DNA of 64,000 bases from Lachnospiraceae bacterium MA2020 (GTDB taxonomy: Bacteria > Bacillota > Clostridia > Lachnospirales > Lachnospiraceae), in assembly GCA_000746015.1 (NCBI GenBank), contig JQKK01000004.1, positions 1 to 64,000 of the forward strand. Reading direction: 5' to 3'. Numbering within the stretch: position 1 is the stretch's first letter; every line of letters begins with the position of its first letter. The position numbers and the translations under genes are program-made. Below the pieces are notes generated by a model, which searched no databases, was not told the DNA's origin, and worked only from the letters and a program-made list of their open reading frames with translations. This document shows positions 19,101-26,323 of this stretch, one piece after another.

Positions 19101-21800
19101 TTAAGTGCGATGAGTTTTATTGTTATAAAGTCGGGAAAAGAACTCTATGCTAAACAGGTCGAAGCTGATAAAACTGCAATTGATATCATCATGAACAATA
19201 AGACACATAAGGTTTATGTAAATGAATATCCGCAGGTTTACATTGATGCTTATAAGGGCTTTTCTGAGACAATCTGGTCAGAAGACGACATGGCAAGATA
19301 TCATAGAGCTACAGTTCTGATCAGCAAGGATCATGATTCGACATGTTTTTTGAACCGAGGATATTTGTATACACAGATTTCTGACTATACAGGAGTCTAT
19401 ACAAATGATGATGCTGTTATAAAAGCTCTTGAAGATAGTGGTTATCATGTTACCGGGTTCTATAGCAGTATTAAGAATATAGATATTGATGAAGAAGGAA
19501 ATATCGAGCCAACAATGCTGTTTGGCAGCAAGTATGTAATGACTGTAGGACTTAGTCTTGAGGGCAATAGTGCTGATACGGGCGGCAGAGTAGGAACTGT
19601 TAATTTTAAGGCGTATGAGACTGATACAGTTATAGCCTCAAGAGATATCATGCTTTCAGATTTTGATGAGAGTGGAAATGCTTCTGTAGATATTACTCTT
19701 AATGCTGGAAATGGTGTGCCGGAGCTTAAATATGAAATTAAGCCGATTGAAGGAAATATCATAAGGATGACTTCATGCAGCTATAAGAAGAGGCCGGATA
19801 TTGATAAGCACAGTTTCTACAATGAAATATATCAGGTGGTAAGAAGTGAGTATTATGATGCTGATGGAAACAGAATAACTGCAGGTAGCGGCGAGTCAGC
19901 ATGTGAATACGAGTATGATAAAAAGCGAAATACGACAGTTATCAGGTATTATGGAATTGATGATAAACCTTTGATCATAAGCGCTGGATATGCTGAAATA
20001 CATAGAGAATATAATGATCTCAGATTTGTTATAAAAGAGAGTTATTATGGTACTGATGGAAAGCCTATCGCGCTTGGCGACGGACACGCATCAGATTCCA
20101 GAGTTGTTGATGTTAAGGGCAATATTATTGATCAGAAATATTATGATATCGAGGGAAATCCGGTAATGCTCACAAGTGGTTATGCAGAGCTTAAGCGTGA
20201 GTATGATGGTAAAAAAAGGATAACCAGAGAAGAATATCGTGATATTAATGGTGAGCTTATTAATCTTACAAACGGATATGCTGCTATTGAAAAAGACTAC
20301 GATGATAATGACAATGTAATAGCGCAGCGTTATTTTGGAAGTGATGATAAGCATGCAATGACGATATGGGGCTATGCAGAGATTCACAGGGTATATGATG
20401 ATCTCAATAGGATCATAGAAGAAAGCTATTTTAATGCAGATGGTGATCCGGTAATAACTACTTCAGGCTATGCAGAGATTCATAGGGAATATGATGCTAT
20501 GAACAGGATAGTTGCCGAGAGTTACTACGGAACAGATGGCAACCCTATCGCACTTACAGCAGGGCAGGCTTCTGAAAAACGTGTATATAATCAGAACGGA
20601 AATCTTATTGCACAAAAGTACTATGGCACTGATGGACAGCCAAGACTCATGACATGGGGTTATGCAGAGATACATAAGGCATATAATGGTAAAAATCAGG
20701 TCATCAGAGAGGAATATTTTGGAACAGATGGCAATCCGATAGAGCTTTCAAACGGACAGGCTGCTGTTGAGACAGAATATGATGACAGCGGTACGCCAAA
20801 TGTGTTAAGATACTATGGCGCTGATGGAAACTTAAAGATTACAAATAGCGGTTATGCAGAGATCAGAAGAGAATACAATGATCTGAGGCAGCTTGTAGCT
20901 GAGAGCTATTACGGAACAGACGAGCAGCCGGTAGCACTTGCATCAGGACAGGCTTCTGACAATCGCGGATATGATGGCGCAGGAAACATGACCTATCAGA
21001 AATTCTTTGATGTCAGCGGTAATGCTGTAGTGATCACTAATGGATACGCTGAGATCCATAGAGAGTTTAATGCTAAAAAGCAGGTAGTTGCCGAAAGTTA
21101 CTTTGGTACAGATGGAAATCCGATAGCATTGGGAAGCGGGCAGGCATCTGATACAAGAGAGCTTGATGACAGAGGAAACTGCATTGTACAGAAGTACTTT
21201 GATGTTAGCGGTAATTCTGTTATCATCACAAGTGGTTTTGCAGAAATCCATCGTGTATTTAACGATAAAAATCAGGTTACACGCGAAGAATATTATGGTA
21301 CTGATGGGGCATTGATGGCTGTTCCTACAGGACAGGCTTCAGTTGACAGGGAAAATGATGCTGTTGGAAATGTCCTCACTTATAAGTACTATGATGTAAG
21401 CGGAAATATGGTTATGACTACATGGGGATATGCAGAGCTTCATCGCACCTATAATGATAAAAGGCAGATCACAGGTGAGAGTTACTATGGCACTGACGGC
21501 AATCTGATAGCGTTGGGAAGCGGACAGGCGTCCGATACGAGAGAGCTCGATGAGAGGGGAAACTGTGTGGTTCAGAAGTACTATGGGGTTTCCGGAAATC
21601 TGATACTCAGAACTGATGGCTTTGCAGAGATACGTAGGGTATTTAATGCACAGAATAAAGTGACAAATGAGCAGTATTTTGGCCTGAATGGAGAGCCGGT
21701 AGAAAACAGCAGCGGCTTTGCTTCTAAAGACATAGAGTATGATGATAAAGGAAATTACGTAAGTGAGAAACACTATAATCTGAGTGGAGAATTGGTTTAA
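16113..21800 (+). CDS. Wzx flippase - Wzy polymerase - repeat-domain fusion
   Basis: 1895 residues from the ATG at 16113 (GGAG four bases upstream of the TGATG overlap). Part 1 (about 1-490) is a polysaccharide-transport flippase: it begins NFIMNVILTMSSMIFPLITF, has about 12-14 membrane segments and the late motif GAAGAAIGTLAAELVV. Part 2 (about 500-905) is a second set of roughly 10 membrane segments with O-antigen polymerase/ligase traits, including RLSWDAIDEYGIKPFGTNF followed by NYLDSSYINILVRYGYVLA. Part 3: two or three more membrane segments to about 1005, then an outside region with a beta-rich domain (about 1085-1220) and 20 repeats of 32 residues to the end. There is no frameshift or internal stop. 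It would flip, polymerise and perhaps bind the same glycan. Confidence 0.85.
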   Translation: MFLLGIMPKNKSIKINFIMNVILTMSSMIFPLITFPYVSRILTPIGTGKVSFSYSLISYFLMIAQLGIPTYGIRVCAGVRDDKEKLTRSVHELLSISLIMTFFSYLVFALVLIFVPRLQEDRCLYIVMSLSIILDSLGMEWLYKALEQYTYIAVRSVFFKFIALVAIFLFIHNRSDYVIYGAIFIFAASASNIVNLISVHKYIGFKPVGGYNLKKHIKSVLIFFSLACAATIYTNLDSVMLGFMKTDADVGYYNAAIKVKNVLVSIVTSLGVVLLPRASYYVEHGEIAAFRRIYVKAINFVMIAAVPLFVYGTQFARECVLFLSGNAYTPSIFPMQIIMPTVLFIGMTNILGIQILVPLGKEKEVLYSEIAGAVVDVVLNFILIPQMGAAGAAIGTLAAELVVLLVQYFSLKDEVTGALKEIGYHKLLCAVFVAYAAGCFVKKLNYGITATIFLSGIVFFGTYIFVMLLTKEKLMLELFNTVVDKFKIITEKAVSAVDNRVTDGVRRASEMFFLVVMVLYLAFSEFKITMFDLPFPDNSYTLMMFPMLLAVVLQWITHIRKLNKVILGGMIIMLYGIVYVTNITEYNGYGHMILLAMMTAGCIGIQYEKILKVSVMTVVSVLLITFMAASIGAAQNLVYYAGGWRLSLRGSLGIWYPTDCAAIILFIMMMAWVAFKKIPDIIMLICSVAGLFFIKNYCDGKCSVICIILFAFVITYKIFEEKFIENKQSFRWFKQVVNFLVLISVPLGAAVMYALSILYGKGNAIAYKIDKHIDNRVRLSWDAIDEYGIKPFGTNFEMNGAGMALVNDQGKYNYLDSSYINILVRYGYVLAAVVLAMWIYMIYRAIKLNDRRMLLVMAVVAVHSFEEQHFVESIYNPLIAMCLCEFVSSGEKSLRLNDLRKLKGKAGYLAGIVTAALVVLGLPKIFTVLRTVIDIFGTKSNTFMTMAAFVIIVSTFAAVILMVYSISAIGQAKIEKAKISRKAMTSFVMGAAISLILSAMSFIVIKSGKELYAKQVEADKTAIDIIMNNKTHKVYVNEYPQVYIDAYKGFSETIWSEDDMARYHRATVLISKDHDSTCFLNRGYLYTQISDYTGVYTNDDAVIKALEDSGYHVTGFYSSIKNIDIDEEGNIEPTMLFGSKYVMTVGLSLEGNSADTGGRVGTVNFKAYETDTVIASRDIMLSDFDESGNASVDITLNAGNGVPELKYEIKPIEGNIIRMTSCSYKKRPDIDKHSFYNEIYQVVRSEYYDADGNRITAGSGESACEYEYDKKRNTTVIRYYGIDDKPLIISAGYAEIHREYNDLRFVIKESYYGTDGKPIALGDGHASDSRVVDVKGNIIDQKYYDIEGNPVMLTSGYAELKREYDGKKRITREEYRDINGELINLTNGYAAIEKDYDDNDNVIAQRYFGSDDKHAMTIWGYAEIHRVYDDLNRIIEESYFNADGDPVITTSGYAEIHREYDAMNRIVAESYYGTDGNPIALTAGQASEKRVYNQNGNLIAQKYYGTDGQPRLMTWGYAEIHKAYNGKNQVIREEYFGTDGNPIELSNGQAAVETEYDDSGTPNVLRYYGADGNLKITNSGYAEIRREYNDLRQLVAESYYGTDEQPVALASGQASDNRGYDGAGNMTYQKFFDVSGNAVVITNGYAEIHREFNAKKQVVAESYFGTDGNPIALGSGQASDTRELDDRGNCIVQKYFDVSGNSVIITSGFAEIHRVFNDKNQVTREEYYGTDGALMAVPTGQASVDRENDAVGNVLTYKYYDVSGNMVMTTWGYAELHRTYNDKRQITGESYYGTDGNLIALGSGQASDTRELDERGNCVVQKYYGVSGNLILRTDGFAEIRRVFNAQNKVTNEQYFGLNGEPVENSSGFASKDIEYDDKGNYVSEKHYNLSGELV
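19890..21797 (+). repeat. Twenty 32-residue (96-bp) tandem repeats
   Basis: The C-terminal 636 residues divide exactly into 19 units of 32 and a last one of 28. Two alternating subtypes appear. Type A begins GYAEIHREYND and contains ESYYGTDGNPIAL. Type B begins GQASDTRELDDRGN and contains QKYFDVSGN. Together they give a 192-bp higher-order period. Units have diverged in DNA but keep the G-x-A start and the YxxxG turn. They resemble RHS/YD-type beta-hairpin repeats, though without the consensus YDxxGRL spacing. Confidence 0.92.
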
Positions 21801-21817
21801 ATAAACGGAGCTATGTG

Positions 21818-22993
21818 ATGAAAGATAATAAAAAGTTGAATGGTACGGTAATCGTAACTTACAGATGTAATGCAAGATGCTCTATGTGCAACAGGTACAA
21901 GGCGCCTTCCAAGCCGGAAGAGGAGATAAGCATTGAGACTATCAAGAAGCTTCCGAGAATGTATTTTACAAATATAACAGGTGGAGAGCCGTTTATCAGA
22001 AATGATATAAAGGAGATCGTAAGAGAACTTTATAAGAAATCTGACAGAATAGTTATCTCTACAAATGGCTTTTTTACAGACAGAATAGTTGATCTGGCTA
22101 AGGAGTTTCCACAGGTTGGAATAAGAATATCGATCGAGGGACTTGAAGCAACAAATAATGAGATCAGAGGACTTGAAAATGGCTATCAGAGAGGCTATCA
22201 GACTCTTAAAAAGCTTCGTGAGATGGGCATGAAGGACGTTGGATTTGGTATGACTGTTCAGGATAGAAATGCACCGGATCTTGTGCCTTTATATGATATT
22301 TCAGACGAGATGGGCATGGAGTTTGCAACAGCTTCACTTCATAATAGTTTCTATTTTGTAGAGGCAAAAAATATCATAAAGAATCGTCCTATGGTTGCAG
22401 CTAATTTTGAACATCTTATAAATAAGCTTCTCAGGAGCAACAGTCCTAAGAAATGGTTTAGGGCATATTTTAACCATGGACTTATCAATTATATATATGG
22501 ACAGCCAAGACTTTTGCCATGTGATATGAGTTTTGATACATTTTTTATTGATCCATATGGTGATGTTATGCCATGCAACGGTACAAAAGATAAAGAGGTA
22601 ATGGGAAACCTTAATGAACAGTCATGGGATGAGCTATGGAATAGTCCGGAAGCTGAGAAGGTCAGAAACAAGGTGCGCCATTGCGACAGACAGTGCTGGA
22701 TGATAGGCTCTGCATCACCTGCTATGCACAAGTATATCTGGAAGCCGATGATGTGGGTACTTGTTCATAAGTTTAAGGCACTGTTTACAAAGACACCTTA
22801 TTCTATGTATGAAAATAAGATCTGTCGCGATTTAAGAGAAGGCAGAGTCACAAAGGAAGAACTTGATAAGTGCAGCACATGTGATATGTGCGCAGTTGTT
22901 AATAATGGACTCAGCGAAGCAAGTCAGGAGCAGCTTAAATACAGGACTGGCGAAGAAATAGTAGCTGAGGATATCAATAATCAGCTTAAATGA
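21818..22993 (+). CDS. Radical SAM/SPASM-type protein
   Basis: 391 residues from the ATG at 21818, with GGAG 7 bases upstream (a GTG directly before it is in frame). The radical SAM cysteines are in YRCNARCSMCNRY near 17-24, followed by the GGEPF motif. A C-terminal SPASM-like set of cysteines is spread over LLPCDMSFDTFFIDPYGDVM, PCNGT, HCDRQCW and CSTCDMC, enough for one or two extra Fe-S clusters. It starts 14 bases after the fusion gene in the polysaccharide cluster. Substrate unknown: a sugar nucleotide, the lipid-linked glycan or the neighbouring repeat protein are all possible. Confidence 0.88.
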   Translation: MKDNKKLNGTVIVTYRCNARCSMCNRYKAPSKPEEEISIETIKKLPRMYFTNITGGEPFIRNDIKEIVRELYKKSDRIVISTNGFFTDRIVDLAKEFPQVGIRISIEGLEATNNEIRGLENGYQRGYQTLKKLREMGMKDVGFGMTVQDRNAPDLVPLYDISDEMGMEFATASLHNSFYFVEAKNIIKNRPMVAANFEHLINKLLRSNSPKKWFRAYFNHGLINYIYGQPRLLPCDMSFDTFFIDPYGDVMPCNGTKDKEVMGNLNEQSWDELWNSPEAEKVRNKVRHCDRQCWMIGSASPAMHKYIWKPMMWVLVHKFKALFTKTPYSMYENKICRDLREGRVTKEELDKCSTCDMCAVVNNGLSEASQEQLKYRTGEEIVAEDINNQLK

Positions 22994-23015
22994 TGTAGCA
23001 ATTTTCAAAAACCCA

Positions 23016-23024
23016 TGTTATAAT
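23016..23024 (+). promoter_or_regulatory. Extended -10 promoter before the Wzz-like gene
   Basis: TGT followed by a perfect TATAAT (23019-23024), 46 bases before the ATG. It may add transcription within the polysaccharide cluster. Confidence 0.55.
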
Positions 23025-23069
23025 CATTTGGTATGTTTTGCAAAAAATAATAGTTAGGAGATTTTGTTT

Positions 23070-24533
23070 ATGTACGAAGAAGAATACGAAGAGACCCTGA
23101 GTCTTACAGACATAGCTGCGTATATCTTACATCATTGGAAGCCTATAATGATCTTGGGCATAGTATTTATGATCGTAGTAGGAGGTCTGCTTTCATTTAA
23201 GGATTATGCTACTATCCAGACTAAATACGGTGATGAAACATATTCATCAATGATACAGGATCTCACTGAGTCACAGGTCAGCAATGCTCAGCAGTTCTAT
23301 AAGAGATATCAGACATATAAGCAGCGTATTGCTGATAACCAGTTCTATCTCGATAACAGCTTGAAGATGAAAATCGATCCAAACAAGGTATCTGTATATA
23401 CTGTTCAGTATCTTGTAAGTTCAGATTATCAGGGCATCATTAATTCATTTACATCAGCAGCACTTGACCTTGATGATTATGAAGAGATGGCAAAAATCAT
23501 GGACGGAAGTGTTGATGCCAGATACATGAACGAGCTTGTATACCTCAGTGGTGATGTACAGCAGGAAGCATTTGACATTGATACAGATAAAGTTGGAGAT
23601 GTTATTAATGGTAATATCTCAAATACTTACAAGGGTGTACTCAATGTAAATATTACTTCAAATGGACGTGACACCTGTGAGAAGCTTGCAGAAGTTGCTG
23701 ACAGAGCAATACAGGCATATTACGATAAGCTTAAGGCAACCGGAGTAAATGCAGAGATCAAGCAGCTTACAACTTCATATTCAGAGAAGGTTGATATGAC
23801 ACTTGCTGAGTTCCAGAGAACACAGAGTGACCAGGGTGCTGATCTTGTTCAGGGCTTCTATAAGTTTGAGACAGATGCTAAGGACTCTCTTGACGAGGAT
23901 GAGTTTGCAGTATTTGAGTACCTTATTCAGAAGGAAGAGCAGGTTACTGATAAGATTCATTGGAAGAGATGGGGCGTTGTAGGTCTTGCCGGCGGTCTTT
24001 TCCTTGGATTTGTAATATATCTTATATCATACCTTGCTATTCCTGGTGTTAAGACATCTGACGAAATTGAGCATATAACAGATGAAAAAGAGCTTGGATC
24101 AGTTATTCAGCCTGCAAAGTACAATTTTGCTGTTGGAAAGATATTCCATATCTGGGCTAACAAGATTAGATTCAGAGGCTTTAATCAGCTTAATGATGAT
24201 GAGTCTATAGCTATTCTTTCTGAGAGAATTACAAGTAATTGCAGCTCAAAAGATGCTAAGAGTGTATTCCTTTTGGCTGATGCTGATGATGAGTATACAC
24301 AGCAGGTAGTAGAAAAGAGTGTTCATGCACTTGAAGGTAAGGGATTCAAGGTGAACTTTGGTAATCCGGATTCTTCAGTTGAGGCACTCAGAGCACTTAA
24401 AGATTCAGATGTAGCAGTACATGCTATCACTATCATGAGAAGCCTTTCAAATTCAGTACGTGCAAATAAGGCAATCTGCGAAGAGAATCAGATTCCTGTA
24501 GTTGGTAACGTTATTATTTATCCACAGGGCTAA
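23070..24533 (+). CDS. Wzz-like polysaccharide chain-length determinant
   Basis: 487 residues from the ATG at 23070, which has TTAGGAG 9 bases upstream. Membrane segment 1 is near 25-45 (IMILGIVFMIVVGGLL). A long extracytoplasmic region of about 260 residues with a coiled-coil part follows, then segment 2 near 300-322 (VVGLAGGLFLGFVIYLISYL). This is the Wzz/co-polymerase layout. The last 130 residues look like the Rossmann core of a BY-kinase (SVFLLADADDEYTQQVVEKS) but lack a Walker A lysine motif and a tyrosine-rich tail. It would set polymer length together with the Wzy part of the upstream fusion. A strong terminator follows. Confidence 0.85.
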   Translation: MYEEEYEETLSLTDIAAYILHHWKPIMILGIVFMIVVGGLLSFKDYATIQTKYGDETYSSMIQDLTESQVSNAQQFYKRYQTYKQRIADNQFYLDNSLKMKIDPNKVSVYTVQYLVSSDYQGIINSFTSAALDLDDYEEMAKIMDGSVDARYMNELVYLSGDVQQEAFDIDTDKVGDVINGNISNTYKGVLNVNITSNGRDTCEKLAEVADRAIQAYYDKLKATGVNAEIKQLTTSYSEKVDMTLAEFQRTQSDQGADLVQGFYKFETDAKDSLDEDEFAVFEYLIQKEEQVTDKIHWKRWGVVGLAGGLFLGFVIYLISYLAIPGVKTSDEIEHITDEKELGSVIQPAKYNFAVGKIFHIWANKIRFRGFNQLNDDESIAILSERITSNCSSKDAKSVFLLADADDEYTQQVVEKSVHALEGKGFKVNFGNPDSSVEALRALKDSDVAVHAITIMRSLSNSVRANKAICEENQIPVVGNVIIYPQG

Positions 24534-24565
24534 TTTTTAGCATTTGAGTATTTATGATATTATGA

Positions 24566-24601
24566 GGTACAGATGTTATATATGCATCTGTACCTTTTTT
24601 G
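24566..24601 (+). terminator. Terminator after the Wzz-like gene
   Basis: GGTACAGATG (24566-24575) pairs perfectly with CATCTGTACC (24585-24594) and six T follow. It divides the polysaccharide cluster into at least two transcripts. Confidence 0.92.
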
Positions 24602-24643
24602 TTCATAATTATTACACCTATTTTTACGTTTATTTTTGTACAT

Positions 24644-24671
24644 TTGACATTGTTTATTTTCTTATTATGAA
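24644..24671 (+). promoter_or_regulatory. Promoter of the downstream polysaccharide genes
   Basis: A perfect -35 TTGACA (24644-24649) is followed after 16 bases by TATGAA. The start codon at 24720 has GGGAG upstream. This restarts transcription after the terminator at 24566-24601. Confidence 0.55.
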
Positions 24672-24719
24672 TTATACTGTAAAAGTATATGTTCAAATTT
24701 TATTAAATGGGAGATACAA

Positions 24720-26270
24720 ATGTTTTCTGGTAGCCGAAAATCACAGCGCAGAGCTTTACTTGTTATTGATTTACTTGCTCAGGTGATTTCTTTTTTTGCA
24801 GCCATTTATATTAGATTTTACGGTACACCCGACTGGGAAAATATGTTTCGTTGGTACAATGGCCTGTATTACATTTTATTGGAATTGGTTATTGCACTTT
24901 ATGTAGTTATATTTTTTGTTAATGATATTAAACATAGACCACTGGTCGAGCAAAATCCGTTTGAAAAGGCTGTGAATGTAATAAAAAACCAGTTGATCAT
25001 GGTGCTGTGTCTTGGATTGCTGCTATATCTTATCAAGCAGGGACTTTGGGCATCACGTGCTGTGGTCGGCCTCATGTTTATATTTGATATAATCATTGAT
25101 ACTGCTTTTCGCTTTATGTATGGCAGATTTCTTTATAAAAATGCCAGAGAAAAGATCGTAAAACGTAAATATATCCTGGTAACGGATAGAAAGTTTGCGG
25201 TATTAGCTGCGCGTCGTATCAATCTTTCAAAGTCACAGTACAGAAAATTTATCGGTATTGTGTATACGGAGGACGAAGTACAGGAAGAACAGGTAGAAGG
25301 TATTACTGTGCTTGGACAGCTTAAGAATCTCAGCCGTATAAAAGAGGAGTATCCATTTGACGAAGTTTTGGTTTATCTGCCAGGCAGAGCAAGACGACAG
25401 ATGGATGAAATGCTGATAAAGAGTTTTGAGCATTTGGGAGTGCCTGTAAACTGGGCTTTCGATTTTATGAATCAGAATGCAGCAGCAGGTCTTATACGTA
25501 AGCTTGGTGAGATAGATGTTATATACTGGTCCGGTATGCTTATAAGAAATGCAGTACTTGGAGTTGAGTTTTGCGTTTCTAATATGTCAGAGGCTGTTCT
25601 TTATATCCGTGATAATATAAAGGAGCTCAGCGGAAAGTATATCTGCCTTTCTAATGTACATACTACAGTTATGGCGCATGAAGATCCTGATTATTGTGAT
25701 GTTCAGAACGGAGCTGCGATCGTCTTTCCGGATGGTGCACCTATTGCCAGAATCCTCAGACATAGAGGTTTTTCAAGAGCGGAAAGGGTGGCAGGACCGG
25801 ATCTGATGCGTGCTATGTTCATATCAGCTATGGATGGTGGTATCTCGATGTATTTTTACGGATCATCAGAAGAAACTATCAGACTTCTTGAGAAGAATAT
25901 CAGATCAACTTATCCAGGTATTGATATAAGGGGATTTGAGTCTCCACCGTTTCGTCAGCTCACGCCTGAGGAAGATAGAGAGGCTATTGAAAGGATCAAT
26001 AATTCCGGGGCAGACATAGTTTGGATTGGTCTTGGGGCACCAAAGCAGGAGAAATGGATGCGAGACCATAAAGATGTTATTAAACCACTAATGATAGGAG
26101 TAGGAGCAGGTTTTGATTTTCATGCAGGTACGATAAAAAGGGCACCTGAATGGATACAGTCAATAGGAATGGAGTGGCTATACAGACTGTTTCAAGACCC
26201 GCGTCGTCTGGTCAGACGATATGTTATAACTAATATCAAGTTTATGTGGTACATGTTTACAAAAAAGTAA
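24720..26270 (+). CDS. Membrane scaffold fused to WecG/TagA/CpsF glycosyltransferase
   Basis: 516 residues. Residues 1-140 have four membrane segments and residues 140-280 a soluble nucleotide-binding-like domain, together the usual N-terminal scaffold of polyprenyl glycosylphosphotransferases. In place of the expected sugar-phosphate transferase domain, residues 280-500 are a GT26 domain: CLSNVHTTVMAHEDPDY, IVFPDGAPIARILRHRG, ERVAGPDLM, ADIVWIGLGAPKQEKWM and GVGAGFDFHAGTIKRAPEW. GT26 enzymes add a sugar such as N-acetylmannosamine(uronate) or a hexose to the lipid-linked primer, so this would be the second sugar step at the membrane. The paralogue next door has the same scaffold with the standard catalytic domain. 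Confidence 0.88.
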   Translation: MFSGSRKSQRRALLVIDLLAQVISFFAAIYIRFYGTPDWENMFRWYNGLYYILLELVIALYVVIFFVNDIKHRPLVEQNPFEKAVNVIKNQLIMVLCLGLLLYLIKQGLWASRAVVGLMFIFDIIIDTAFRFMYGRFLYKNAREKIVKRKYILVTDRKFAVLAARRINLSKSQYRKFIGIVYTEDEVQEEQVEGITVLGQLKNLSRIKEEYPFDEVLVYLPGRARRQMDEMLIKSFEHLGVPVNWAFDFMNQNAAAGLIRKLGEIDVIYWSGMLIRNAVLGVEFCVSNMSEAVLYIRDNIKELSGKYICLSNVHTTVMAHEDPDYCDVQNGAAIVFPDGAPIARILRHRGFSRAERVAGPDLMRAMFISAMDGGISMYFYGSSEETIRLLEKNIRSTYPGIDIRGFESPPFRQLTPEEDREAIERINNSGADIVWIGLGAPKQEKWMRDHKDVIKPLMIGVGAGFDFHAGTIKRAPEWIQSIGMEWLYRLFQDPRRLVRRYVITNIKFMWYMFTKK

Positions 26271-26323
26271 ATGTTTACAAAAAGTAAAAATTTATAAAAA
26301 TAAAGCTATAGGGGAAAAAATTT

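Noticed and set aside
19890-21797. Rhs polymorphic toxin
   Set aside because: There is no RHS core (DPxGL) motif, no toxin tip and no immunity gene. The repeats are the C-terminus of a membrane protein in a polysaccharide cluster.
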